Of a stretch of 64,000 nucleotides of DNA, positions 34,475 through 42,225 are shown piece by piece. The notes beneath the pieces are model-generated. The model was given only the letters and a program-made list of their open reading frames with translations, was not told the origin of the DNA and did no database searches. How positions within the stretch are numbered: position 1 is the first letter of the stretch; the number at the start of each line of letters is the position of its first letter. Where the stretch lies: positions 868,001 to 932,000 of the forward strand of contig NZ_SLXQ01000001.1 of assembly GCF_004340875.1 (NCBI RefSeq). The letters are read 5' to 3'. Made by a program: the position numbers and the translations under genes. The DNA is from Tamaricihabitans halophyticus. GTDB lineage: Bacteria; Actinomycetota; Actinomycetes; Mycobacteriales; Pseudonocardiaceae.

Positions 34475-34964
34475 GCTCGGCGGGGGAACAGGCCGGACCG
34501 CCGCGACAGTCGGGGTCGAGCAGTCGCCGCGGTCCGGCTCCCCGCTGCCCGAGTTCATCGTTCGGATTGCTCATCGCGCACGGCCCGAGGGAAAGGCAGC
34601 CGCAGCCGATACAGTCGGTGAACTCGTCGCGTAACTGCTCCAACCACTGGATCCGCGCGTTCAATCGCTCCTGCCAGTGCTTGGCCAGATTACGCCAGTC
34701 GCGCCTGCTTGCCGATCGGTCGGCAGGGAGCTGATCAAGTACCTCGCGGATTTCCGCGAGCGGAATACCCGCGCAATGCGCGAGCCGGATCAGCGCAACC
34801 CTGCGCAACGCCTCTCTCGAGTAGCGGCGTTGATTGCCGGGGGTGCGCGTACTGCGTAGGAGCGCACGGTCCTCGTAGAACCGCAGCGTCGTCACCGGGG
34901 TACCGCTGCGTTCGGCGAGTTCGCCGATCGTGAGCTCGCCGTGCCGCACGCCGAGTTGTCCCAT
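34464..34964 (-). CDS. soxR: Redox-sensitive transcriptional activator SoxR
   Basis: A 166-residue MerR-family regulator. The N-terminal HTH (LTIGELAERSGTPVTTLRFYE) is followed by a dimerisation helix and the SoxR-specific [2Fe-2S] site CIGCGCLSLGPC, with ligands C118, C121, C123 and C129. Oxidation of the cluster by redox-cycling compounds activates it. In actinomycetes SoxR mostly controls genes for handling redox-active metabolites. It is divergent from sodA across a 133-base region with two dyads, so sodA is a candidate target. The Arg/Gly-rich tail beyond the usual family end overlaps the csbD terminator. Confidence 0.93.
   Translation of the reverse strand: MGQLGVRHGELTIGELAERSGTPVTTLRFYEDRALLRSTRTPGNQRRYSREALRRVALIRLAHCAGIPLAEIREVLDQLPADRSASRRDWRNLAKHWQERLNARIQWLEQLRDEFTDCIGCGCLSLGPCAMSNPNDELGQRGAGPRRLLDPDCRGGPACSPAEPTS
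34492..34538 (+). terminator. csbD terminator inside the soxR 3' end
   Basis: Sixteen-base arms at 34492-34507 and 34523-34538 (GCCGGACC.../...GGTCCGGC) pair with one mismatch around a 15-base loop. The hairpin begins 17 bases after the csbD stop but lies wholly within the antisense soxR coding sequence. It encodes the Arg/Gly-rich SoxR tail, so the same DNA serves both purposes. Confidence 0.6.
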
Positions 34965-34971
34965 ACCGGCA

Positions 34972-35052
34972 GGTTAAAACTTAAACCTAGCTAGAAGTCA
35001 ACACACCGTGTGTCCTGACCCACCATGGTTTGACCTATAGCTAACTAGAGGT
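34972..35052. promoter_or_regulatory. Dyads in the soxR/sodA intergenic region
   Basis: Dyad 1 (34972-34987) has arms GGTT/AACC with 12 of 16 symmetrical positions, immediately before soxR. Dyad 2 (35033-35052) has arms ACCT/AGGT with 16 of 20 symmetrical positions, about 45 bases before sodA and after a TTGACC that could be a -35. A perfect CTAGCTAG also lies at 34987-34994. MerR-type regulators bind dyads of about this size, but neither dyad closely matches the classical SoxR box. Confidence 0.4.
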
Positions 35053-35097
35053 TCGAGGATTGGCAGGTACGCACGAAGACGCGGAAGGGTCAAAACC

Positions 35098-35724
35098 ATG
35101 GCGAAGTACGAACTGCCAGAACTGGACTACGACTACGCGGCGCTGCAGCCGGCGATCTCCGGGGAGATCAACGAGCTGCACCACAGCAAGCATCACGCCG
35201 CCTATGTCGCGGGGGCGAACAGCACCCTGGACAAGATCGCCGAGGCGCGCGAGCAAGGCGACTATGCCAATATCGTCGGCCTGGAGACCACCCTCGCTTT
35301 CAATCTCGCCGGCCACGCGATGCACCTGGTGTGGTGGAAGATTCTCAGCCCGGACGGCGGGGACAAGCCGACCGGCGAGCTCGCCTCGGCGATCGATGAG
35401 CACTTCGGCTCCTTCGATGCCTTCCGTGCCCAGATGGAAGCGGTGTCCACGACCATCCAGGGCAACGGCTGGGGAGTACTCGCCTGGGACCCGGTAGGTG
35501 AACGGCTGTTGACGCAACAGTTGCGGGACCATCACAACAACCTGTCCATCGCGACGACCCCGCTGCTCGTCTTCGATATCTGGGAGCACGCGTACTACCT
35601 GCAGTACCGCAACGTCAAGGCAGACTACGTGAAGCAGCTGTGGAACGTGGTGAACTGGACCGAGGTGGCCGCCAGGTTCGCCGATGCGCGCGCCGGCCGC
35701 AACGGCCTGCGCCTACCCAAGTAG
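35098..35724 (+). CDS. sodA: Superoxide dismutase (Fe/Mn type)
   Basis: A 208-residue iron/manganese superoxide dismutase, closely similar in layout to mycobacterial SodA. Metal ligands are H28 (INELHHSKHHAAYV), H75 (FNLAGHAMHLVWW), and the Asp and His of FDIWEHAYY. The GGDKPTGELA motif is also present. It converts superoxide to peroxide and oxygen; no signal peptide is visible. HAMH replaces the more usual HVNH around the second ligand. Divergence from soxR suggests oxidative induction. Confidence 0.95.
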   Translation: MAKYELPELDYDYAALQPAISGEINELHHSKHHAAYVAGANSTLDKIAEAREQGDYANIVGLETTLAFNLAGHAMHLVWWKILSPDGGDKPTGELASAIDEHFGSFDAFRAQMEAVSTTIQGNGWGVLAWDPVGERLLTQQLRDHHNNLSIATTPLLVFDIWEHAYYLQYRNVKADYVKQLWNVVNWTEVAARFADARAGRNGLRLPK

Positions 35725-35731
35725 TCGCAGT

Positions 35732-35754
35732 ATCCCGAGAAAGCGCGGACTGAC
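35732..35754. repeat. Degenerate copy of the gene-end repeat
   Basis: Starting eight bases after the sodA stop, this segment matches about 13 of 17 core positions of the repeat. It is weak on its own; its location directly after a stop codon is what makes it credible. Confidence 0.3.
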
Positions 35755-35763
35755 AGCCCAGAT

Positions 35764-35779
35764 AGTTGAGTACACAACT
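35764..35779. promoter_or_regulatory. Isolated 16-bp palindrome downstream of sodA
   Basis: AGTTGAGTACACAACT is symmetrical at 14 of 16 positions and AT-rich, so it looks like a protein-binding site more than a terminator. It lies in the 295-base gap between convergent sodA and the ABC operon, with no gene start nearby. A related dyad with AGTTGA/TCAACT arms occurs at 40383-40401. Its function is unknown. Confidence 0.4.
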
Positions 35780-35928
35780 TGACCTGCGGTGGTAGCACCC
35801 CGACAACGCCATAAAGCTGATCAGTTGGCCCGAAAGAGGATGGCCGTTCACCGCACGAACTCGACCGTTCAGCGTCGCTGAGCGGTTATCTCTGGCGGGC
35901 TGCCCGGTCAGCACGCGAAACTAGAAGC

Positions 35929-35970
35929 ACGTCGGGTTCCGGTGTCAGGGGTGTCGCCGGATCCCGACGT
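35929..35970. terminator. Terminator between sodA and the ABC transporter operon
   Basis: Outer arms ACGTCGGG (35929-35936) and CCCGACGT (35963-35970) are perfect, and inner arms TCCGG/CCGGA extend the stem to 13 pairs around a 14-base loop. It lies 50 bases from the end of the leftward ABC operon and can also stop rightward transcripts from sodA. Confidence 0.7.
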
Positions 35971-36019
35971 AAACCCCTTCCAGGCGTTCGCCTTTCTTTC
36001 CTGTTTCAGTGCTACTGGG

Positions 36020-36847
36020 TTACTTCACCGCACCCATGGACAGGCCACGCACCAGATGGTTCTGCGCGAACCAACCGATGATCATCACAGGCAGCGAGGC
36101 GAGCAATGCGGCCGCGGACAGCTGTGCCCAGTACAGCCCCTCGCTGGTGATGAACCCGACCAGGAACACCGGCACCGTCCCTGCCTGCGCGGCCGTCAGG
36201 TTCACCGCGTAGAAGAACTCGGTCCAGGAAAAGATCACGCAGATCAACGCGGTCGCGGCGATCCCTGGCGCCACCACCGGCAGGATGATGCGCAGCAATA
36301 CGGTCGGCAGCGTTGCCCCGTCCACCCGTGCCGCCTCGATCATCTCTCTGGGTACCTCGAGGAAAAACGACCGCATCATCCAGATAGCCAGCGGCAGATT
36401 CATCGCGGTGTACAACACGATCAGCGCCCATACGTTGTCGAGCAGCCGCAGGTTCTGCGAGATCACGTACAGCGGGATGATCGCCGCCACGACGGGCAGC
36501 ATCTTGGTGGAAAGGAAGAACCCGAGCGCATTGCTGGTGCCACGCACCGGGGCGATGGAAAGCGCATAGGCCGCGGGCACGCCGAGCAGCAGCACCAGCA
36601 CCGTGCACACCACCGTGACGAACGCGGAGTTTCCCAGATACGGCAGGAAACCGCGATCCAGAATATTGCCGAACTGCTCGAGGGTAGGTTCGAAGAACAG
36701 CCTGGGCGGCGAGGTGAAGGCATCCCCCTCGCTCTTGAACGAGGTCAGCACCATCCACACGATCGGGAATACGAACAGGATGGCGATAATCCAGGTCAGC
36801 ACCGTGAGCGAAGCACGGCCGAGGCGGTTGCCGGAACGAGCTGGCAT
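36020..36847 (-). CDS. Carbohydrate ABC transporter permease (MalG type)
   Basis: A 275-residue inner-membrane permease with six hydrophobic segments and the cytoplasmic EAA loop EAARVDGATLPTVLLRIILP that docks the ATPase. The family is CUT1 (MalG-like). Start ATG 36847 lies a few bases from the stop of the first permease gene, and the two are clearly one operon. No ATPase gene is present; CUT1 importers often share a multitask ATPase encoded elsewhere. The sugar is unknown. Confidence 0.9.
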   Translation of the reverse strand: MPARSGNRLGRASLTVLTWIIAILFVFPIVWMVLTSFKSEGDAFTSPPRLFFEPTLEQFGNILDRGFLPYLGNSAFVTVVCTVLVLLLGVPAAYALSIAPVRGTSNALGFFLSTKMLPVVAAIIPLYVISQNLRLLDNVWALIVLYTAMNLPLAIWMMRSFFLEVPREMIEAARVDGATLPTVLLRIILPVVAPGIAATALICVIFSWTEFFYAVNLTAAQAGTVPVFLVGFITSEGLYWAQLSAAALLASLPVMIIGWFAQNHLVRGLSMGAVK

Positions 36848-36849
36848 GG

Positions 36850-37770
36850 TCACTTCACCCCAGAACTGACGTCGAAGGTGCGGAACATCAGGCGCAGCGT
36901 GAAGGTCGCCACGATCAGGGTCAGCACCACCACGATCACCCCCATCGCGGAGGACTGGCCGATATCGAAGCCTTCGAATGCCCGCTGATAGATGTAGTAC
37001 GGCAGGTTCGTGCTCGCCGTTCCCGGACCGCCCTGGGTCATCAGGTAGATCGCGTCGAAGCTGTTCACGATGTAGATCGCGCCGAGCAGCGCGGCGAGCT
37101 GCAGGTAGCGGCTCAGCTGCGGCAGGGTGATCGAGGCGAAGGTGCGCCATCTGCCCGCGCCGTCCACCTGTGCGGCTTCCAGCACCTCTTTCGACTGTCC
37201 CTGCAGACCGGCAAGGATCAGCAACATCATGAATGGCGTCCACTGCCAGACAACCTGGGTCATCACCGAGGCGAGCGGGAAGGCGGACAACCAGTCGGTG
37301 TTACCGCCGAACACGAAGTTGACCAGACCGTAGTTCGGGTGGAACATGCTCGTCTTCCAGAGCAGCGCACCCGCCGCGGGCAGGATGAGAAACGGTGTGA
37401 TCAGCAGCGTCCGCACCACACCGCGGCCGAGGAACTGCCGGTCGAGCAGCAACGCGAGACCAAGACCGAGTAACAGCGAGACAAACACGCAGACCACGGT
37501 GAGCACCACGGTGTTCAGCATCGCGCCCCGGAACTGACTGTCCGCGAACACATCGACGTAGTTCTGCAGGCCGACGAAATGCTGGGAGCCGGGCCGGACC
37601 AGGTTCCACGACTGGAACGAGTAGAAAACCGTGACCAGGAACGGGATCTGGGTCACCAGGATCACGAAGAACAGCGCGGGCAACAACGGCAGCCGGCGCC
37701 GCCAACCGGTTGACCGTGGCTTCGGCGGCGCGGCGGGGCGCTGTTTGGGTTCGGTCAACGTCGCGGTCAT
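36850..37770 (-). CDS. Carbohydrate ABC transporter permease (MalF type)
   Basis: A 306-residue permease of the CUT1 MalF group with about six transmembrane helices and the EAA loop EAAQVDGAGRWRTFASITLPQLS. The N-terminus is cytoplasmic and Pro/Arg-rich. The start at 37770 overlaps the stop of the binding-protein gene (ATGA), so the operon order is binding protein, MalF-type, MalG-type. It forms the channel with the downstream permease. Confidence 0.9.
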   Translation of the reverse strand: MTATLTEPKQRPAAPPKPRSTGWRRRLPLLPALFFVILVTQIPFLVTVFYSFQSWNLVRPGSQHFVGLQNYVDVFADSQFRGAMLNTVVLTVVCVFVSLLLGLGLALLLDRQFLGRGVVRTLLITPFLILPAAGALLWKTSMFHPNYGLVNFVFGGNTDWLSAFPLASVMTQVVWQWTPFMMLLILAGLQGQSKEVLEAAQVDGAGRWRTFASITLPQLSRYLQLAALLGAIYIVNSFDAIYLMTQGGPGTASTNLPYYIYQRAFEGFDIGQSSAMGVIVVVLTLIVATFTLRLMFRTFDVSSGVK

Positions 37771-39143
37771 CGGGTCTCCTGGTAGGAATCGCCAACCGCA
37801 CGCGCGTACTGCTGGGACTGGGCGAGCGCTTCATCCAATGGCACCTGACCAGCGATCGCGGCGGAGAGCTGCTGGCTCACCCTGGTGCCGAGGTCCTGGA
37901 ACTCAGGTATGCCAACAAACTGAATGCCCTGGTATGGCACTGGCTTGGTCAGTACGTTCTCCTGCCTTGCCGACCTGATCGCGTCCAATGTGGGCTGCGC
38001 GTAGGCTTTGGCCGCCTCCTGGTACTCCGGGATCTCATAGGTGGACTGCCGGCTGCCCGGCGGCACCCGCGTCCAGCCAAGTTGTTCGCCCACGGTATGC
38101 ACGTACTGCTTGTCGGTCATCCAGCGCATGAACCGCCATGCCGCGTCCTTGTGTTCGGTGACCTTCGGCATCGCCAGCGCCCAGGAGTACAGCCAACCGC
38201 TCGCCTCGGTCTTGGCCACCGGTGCGGCGACGTAACCGGATTTGCCGGCGACCTTGCTTTCGGCTGGGTCCTCGTTCACCCCAGCCATCACGGTCGCGTC
38301 GTACCACATGGCCGCCTCGCCCTGTGCGTAGTTGGTGCCGCATTCCGAGAAACCGGCACTTGACGCGCCCACTGAGCCGTAGTTACGCACCAGGTTGACG
38401 TAGAACTCCGCCGCGGCCCGTACTTCCGGGGAGGACAGCCGCGCGTTCCAGTCCTCGTCGAACCATCGGCCGCCGAAAGTGTTCATGACGGTGCCGAACG
38501 GCGCGAGGCTTTCCCCCCAGCCCGGTTTGCCCCTTAGGCATATTCCGGCGATGCCGTTCTGCTTATCATCGAGCTCGCGGGCGAACTCGGCGACCTGCCG
38601 CCAGGTCGGCCGTTCCGGCATGGTCAGCCCCGCCTTGGCGAACAGATCCTTACGGTAGGCGAGAAACGACGACTCGCCATAGAACGGGACGGCGTACATC
38701 GAGTCGCGATAGGACAGCGAGTCTCTGATGCTCGGTAGGAAGTCATCGGCGTCGTAGCCCTGACTGGCGTCGATACGCGGTTGCAGGTTCTCCAACCAGC
38801 CATACTCAGCCCACTGCGCGGCCTCGTAGTTACTGATCATCACGACATCGAATTCGCCGCCCTCGGTAGCCACCGAAGCGGTGATCTTCGCGCGCGCCTG
38901 GTTCTCCGGCAGCTGCACGAACTTCAGGTCAACTCCGGGGTTGTCCCGTTCGAACTGCTCGGAGAGTGCGACCGCGTCGGTCATTTGCGGGTTCGCGACG
39001 ATCGCAACCACGATCGTCTGGTCTCCCGCGCCGAGCGAACCGGCGCCCGCGCAACCGCTCAGCACCAGCACGGCAGCAAGGACGAGACCAGCGAGGCGTC
39101 GCGGTCTTGCGCGAGAAACCTTCAGCCCGGTCGCGGATCGCAT
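37767..39143 (-). CDS. Sugar ABC transporter substrate-binding lipoprotein
   Basis: A 458-residue lipoprotein of the family 1 solute-binding group. The signal peptide ends in the lipobox LSGC with the acylated C31. The mature part has the typical FERDNPGVDLKFVQL opening and the SFLAYRKDLFAKAGL motif near the hinge. Start ATG 39143 is chosen because the signal peptide begins there; the frame is open far upstream, but this is antisense to the regulator gene. It captures a sugar outside the membrane for the two downstream permeases. One operator-like palindrome lies 40 bases upstream. Confidence 0.9.
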   Translation of the reverse strand: MRSATGLKVSRARPRRLAGLVLAAVLVLSGCAGAGSLGAGDQTIVVAIVANPQMTDAVALSEQFERDNPGVDLKFVQLPENQARAKITASVATEGGEFDVVMISNYEAAQWAEYGWLENLQPRIDASQGYDADDFLPSIRDSLSYRDSMYAVPFYGESSFLAYRKDLFAKAGLTMPERPTWRQVAEFARELDDKQNGIAGICLRGKPGWGESLAPFGTVMNTFGGRWFDEDWNARLSSPEVRAAAEFYVNLVRNYGSVGASSAGFSECGTNYAQGEAAMWYDATVMAGVNEDPAESKVAGKSGYVAAPVAKTEASGWLYSWALAMPKVTEHKDAAWRFMRWMTDKQYVHTVGEQLGWTRVPPGSRQSTYEIPEYQEAAKAYAQPTLDAIRSARQENVLTKPVPYQGIQFVGIPEFQDLGTRVSQQLSAAIAGQVPLDEALAQSQQYARAVGDSYQETR

Positions 39144-39182
39144 CGCAGCACACCCTTCGTCGACGTCTTCGTCGAGAAACTT

Positions 39183-39194
39183 GCTCAGATGAGC
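39183..39194. promoter_or_regulatory. Operator-like palindrome before the binding-protein gene
   Basis: GCTCAGATGAGC is symmetrical except for its centre (GA). It lies 40 bases upstream of the leftward binding-protein start. A near-identical palindrome lies 117 bp away at the regulator start, so both are probably sites for the SorC-type regulator. Confidence 0.6.
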
Positions 39195-39299
39195 ATCGAC
39201 CTGGTAGCCGCCGATCGTTGCCCGGCCCAATTCAAAGATGCCAGGCGGAGGGTAGTCAATAACTAAGCTACCTTTCAGGTGGATTTCCATGCATAGAAT

Positions 39300-39311
39300 G
39301 CTCATATGAGC
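39300..39311. promoter_or_regulatory. Operator-like palindrome over the SorC-type regulator start codon
   Basis: GCTCATATGAGC is a perfect palindrome containing the ATG (39306-39308) of the regulator gene. It differs from the site at 39183 at one base. Binding here would block the regulator's own expression. Confidence 0.6.
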
Positions 39312-40292
39312 GACAGGCAACGAGGCGACCAGCCGCGTGGGACCGGGAGTCGACCGGCTGAGGCCATCGGGCTGGCTACCATCGCTCGACAGTTCTACGT
39401 ACGCGGTAAGTCGAAACTGGAGATCGCCGAGGAGTTCGGGATCAGCCGGTTCAAGGTCGCACGGATGCTGACCAGTGCGCGGGACCGCGGCCTGGTGCGG
39501 GTGGAGTTCGAGCTGCCCGCGCCGATCGACGTCGACCTGTCCGACGAAATACGCGAAACCTTCCGGCTGCCGAGGGTGCTGGTGCTCGAACGAGCACAGC
39601 AAGGCGGCGGCAGGGCCGAGGTCCGCAGGCGGATCGGCCAACTTGCCGCCGAACTGCTCACCGAGATCGTCACCACAGAGGATGTTCTTGGCCTTGCTTG
39701 GGCGCGGACGGTCAATGCGATGACCGAGTTCCTGCGGGAACTGGCGCCGTGCCCGGTCGTGCAGTTGTGTGGCGTGCGCGCGGGAAGGGACATGCGGGAT
39801 CGTTCGGTCGAGACGGTGCGTAGGGTCGCGGAGATCTCCGGCGGCGCCGCCTATCCCATCTTCGGCCCTTTGGTGTTGCCCGACCGACGAACCGCGGAAA
39901 CCCTGCGCGGGCAACCGGGAATCGCGGAAACCTTCGATCAGTTCGGCAAGCTGACCAAGGCCGTGGTCAGTATTGGCGCATGGCAACAAGGCGAATCGAC
40001 GGTATACGACGCACTTGACTCCGCGGAGTGTGCGGAGATCAGTGCGCGCGGGGCAACCGGCGAAGTCGCCGCGCGACTGTTCGAAGCATCCGGTAGACCG
40101 CTTTCGGCCGGGCTCGCGCATCACGTACTCGGCATCACCGCGGCCGAGCTCGGCCGCGTGCCGGAAGTAATCGCACTGGCGCACGGCGCCGCGAAAGCCG
40201 AGGCGATTCGTGCCGTCCTTGCTTCGGGCATCGTGCATACCCTGGTTACCGATGCCGCGGCGGCAAAAGCGTTGCTCATGCTGGCAAAGTAG
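39306..40292 (+). CDS. SorC/DeoR-type sugar-responsive transcriptional regulator
   Basis: A 328-residue regulator. The N-terminal HTH (KLEIAEEFGISRFKVARMLT, residues about 36-55) is followed by a SorC-type sugar-phosphate-binding domain related to the sugar isomerase fold (EDVLGLAWARTVNAM; VVSIGAWQQGESTVYDAL). Such proteins sense a phosphorylated sugar or polyol. It is divergent from the ABC importer operon with two matching palindromes in and beside the gap, so it most likely controls the importer and itself. In the 246 bases that follow (40293-40538) I find dyads but no gene. Confidence 0.87.
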   Translation: MSDRQRGDQPRGTGSRPAEAIGLATIARQFYVRGKSKLEIAEEFGISRFKVARMLTSARDRGLVRVEFELPAPIDVDLSDEIRETFRLPRVLVLERAQQGGGRAEVRRRIGQLAAELLTEIVTTEDVLGLAWARTVNAMTEFLRELAPCPVVQLCGVRAGRDMRDRSVETVRRVAEISGGAAYPIFGPLVLPDRRTAETLRGQPGIAETFDQFGKLTKAVVSIGAWQQGESTVYDALDSAECAEISARGATGEVAARLFEASGRPLSAGLAHHVLGITAAELGRVPEVIALAHGAAKAEAIRAVLASGIVHTLVTDAAAAKALLMLAK

Positions 40293-40382
40293 GCCTCCAG
40301 CAGCGCAACCACGTACCGTCACGCGTTGGTTGGTTCAGCGCAGCGAGTTCGACCATCTGGCTGCCCAGCGGCGTTTCCGGGC

Positions 40383-40401
40383 AGTTGAGACTTGATCAAC
40401 T
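40383..40401. promoter_or_regulatory. 19-bp dyad in the gap before the unknown membrane gene
   Basis: Arms AGTTGA (40383-40388) and TCAACT (40396-40401) are perfect, separated by seven bases. A CTGGG/CCCAG stem-loop (40409-40430) and a TTACCG/CGGTAA pair (40442-40470) follow. The gap is more AT-rich than its surroundings. These may be regulatory sites of the module starting at 40539; none is proven. Confidence 0.35.
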
Positions 40402-40538
40402 TCTACTCTGGGATGTGAATACTCCCCCAGTTGTCTCATTTTTACCGCAAGCCTTTAACAACACCGGTAACGCTGCGCTCTTCGGCGTACACTTTAAGTA
40501 TTCGGGTTGCCGGATTACCCGCAGGGGAGGTGACTCTC

Positions 40539-41543
40539 GTGACCGCGGGACTGAGGGGCAGTCGTAAAAGTCTGGTTCGTGAACTCTTCTGGACCAGAAC
40601 TGGACTCCTGCTGTCGGTGTTGTTACTGGTCTCGATCGCCTGCCTGATTGGTGCCGTGATGCTGGCGCCGGGCATGCCGCGCAACCTGCTCAACGCGATC
40701 GGCACTGGCACAATGGTTTCCGCGATTGTCGGGTTCGGCCAGACGGCCATCACCTCGACCGCCGAGCACCGGGCGATGTTGCTTCCGGTCGTCGAGGAAA
40801 GCCGGCGCGCGTTGCGGGATCTGAGTAGTGAGTACCGCGAGCTGAACCGGGAGTTCTACCCAACACAGGTGTTCGAAGCCACGACCCGCCCGGATCCGGC
40901 GTTCAACCAGTTGCTGATGCGGGACTTGCAGCAGACCAGGCAGTTCTTCTTCTCCGGGTTCTCCGCACGGCATGCCGCCGCGCGACTGCTGATCTCGCAC
41001 GCGGAATGGGAACTGCGCGTGATTATCGCGGATCCACGCGACGGTACGACGGTCAGTGGTAGGGCGAAATACTTGCTGCGCAACGAAGATGCGACAGCCG
41101 ACTATGCGGAGGTGCAACAGCGACTACACGAAGAGATCCGGATGGGCCTTGTCGGCCTTTACCTCGCCCGGAGCAGATGCACCACGCTACAGATCGCCGT
41201 AGTCGTGGACCCGCGCCTGGACCGGGTTGAACTGTTCGACCAAAGTGTCTGGATCACGCTGTTCAGCGATGCCGTGCGGGTCGGCGCGCTGTACCCCCGA
41301 ACGCTGCGATTCTCGGAAGGGTCGTTCATCTACAACATGGAACGCGCCGAATTCATGCGGATTGGCAACTCCCCCGCGGTTCGGCATTTCCAGATCACAC
41401 CTGAGATGTCACATGGTGATTTTCGCGAGCTTTATCAGCAGATCACCGGCGCCGTCTTGTCCGAGGAAGATTTCCAGGAGCTAGCGGGAGACTTCCATGC
41501 CTTCCGCGAAGATTTTTCTGCCGCTGCAGAGCTAGGGGGCTAG
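40539..41543 (+). CDS. Unknown membrane protein with cytoplasmic effector-like domain
   Basis: A 334-residue protein I cannot name. Two N-terminal transmembrane segments (about residues 22-45 and 51-70) are followed by a charged, probably coiled stretch. From about residue 120 there is an alpha/beta domain (AARLLISHAEWELRVIIADP; LQIAVVVDPRLDRVELFDQS) that weakly recalls the phospholipase-D-like DUF5919 region of some actinobacterial regulators. GTG 40539 is chosen because GGGGAGG precedes it by eight bases. The next gene follows after two bases, with GTG-ATG overlapping the stop, so the two form a unit. No secretion signal beyond the anchors. Confidence 0.6.
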   Translation: MTAGLRGSRKSLVRELFWTRTGLLLSVLLLVSIACLIGAVMLAPGMPRNLLNAIGTGTMVSAIVGFGQTAITSTAEHRAMLLPVVEESRRALRDLSSEYRELNREFYPTQVFEATTRPDPAFNQLLMRDLQQTRQFFFSGFSARHAAARLLISHAEWELRVIIADPRDGTTVSGRAKYLLRNEDATADYAEVQQRLHEEIRMGLVGLYLARSRCTTLQIAVVVDPRLDRVELFDQSVWITLFSDAVRVGALYPRTLRFSEGSFIYNMERAEFMRIGNSPAVRHFQITPEMSHGDFRELYQQITGAVLSEEDFQELAGDFHAFREDFSAAAELGG

Positions 41544-41545
41544 TG

Positions 41546-42184
41546 ATGCTAACGAGACTGTCGATAATCAGCGAACTCGCGGATGAACTCCGCGGTTTTG
41601 GCGACTCACTCATCGACCGGTGGCAACTGGTGGACGAGTGGTTTCAATGGCGAGTGTGCCAACCGAGTTTTCGCGCCAGGTTGCGCAGGCACCTCGGTGA
41701 GCTGTCGGCCGACCACGCGAAACAGGTAACCGCCCGATCCAGGGAGACGACCACGCATTTCGCCTGGTGCCTGCTCGACGATCCGACCGACCCGTTCTCG
41801 TTCTGGCTCAACGAGTACAAGCCGCAACGAGACTGGCTGCGCGGATATGCGGATTCGGTACACAACCACCGGTATCACTTCTGCACGCTGATGCTTGCCG
41901 GTAGCTACCTGCACGAACGCTTCGCCGTGACACTCGATCCGGCGGAGTCGGCGATTACCTCCGCGCGGCTGCTGCGGCGCGGGGTGAACGAGACCGGTAG
42001 CACCGACACGCTGATCAGCACCGACTTCCACCGTGTGCCACGGGCGGTGGACGGGACGCTGACGTTCCTGGTCAAATCCAAACCGGTACGGGGTTGGAGC
42101 CTGTCGTACGACCCGATCAGCCACACCAGCCGGAAGCATGTACCGGTCGAATCCCGCCTGGGAGAACTAACCACAAAAGTCTGA
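41546..42184 (+). CDS. Cupin-like hypothetical protein
   Basis: A 212-residue protein whose central segment HNHRYHFCTLMLAGSYLHER resembles the first motif of cupins and cysteine-dioxygenase-like proteins (clustered histidines, then a strand and GxY). The second half includes RAVDGTLTFLVKSKP. No full cupin motif 2 could be identified with certainty. ATG 41546 is preceded by AGGGGG; an overlapping GTG at 41543 shares the last base of the upstream stop codon. The tight spacing suggests it modifies or binds a small molecule for the membrane partner. Confidence 0.55.
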   Translation: MLTRLSIISELADELRGFGDSLIDRWQLVDEWFQWRVCQPSFRARLRRHLGELSADHAKQVTARSRETTTHFAWCLLDDPTDPFSFWLNEYKPQRDWLRGYADSVHNHRYHFCTLMLAGSYLHERFAVTLDPAESAITSARLLRRGVNETGSTDTLISTDFHRVPRAVDGTLTFLVKSKPVRGWSLSYDPISHTSRKHVPVESRLGELTTKV

Positions 42185-42190
42185 CCCGTG

Positions 42191-42225
42191 ACACCCCGTA
42201 ACCGCGTTTCTTTAGGGATCTTGCG
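42191..42225. repeat. Dispersed gene-end repeat, copy 3 (reverse orientation)
   Basis: On the reverse strand it reads the core with one extra A. It starts seven bases after the stop of the cupin-like gene and also supplies the stop codon of the convergent prim-pol-like gene (42212-42214). Beyond the core it shares GATCTTGCG with copy 1. Confidence 0.65.

Noticed and set aside
39144-40322. Upstream extension of the binding-protein frame to 851 codons
   Set aside because: The extension is antisense to the SorC-type regulator and would place the signal peptide in the middle of the protein.
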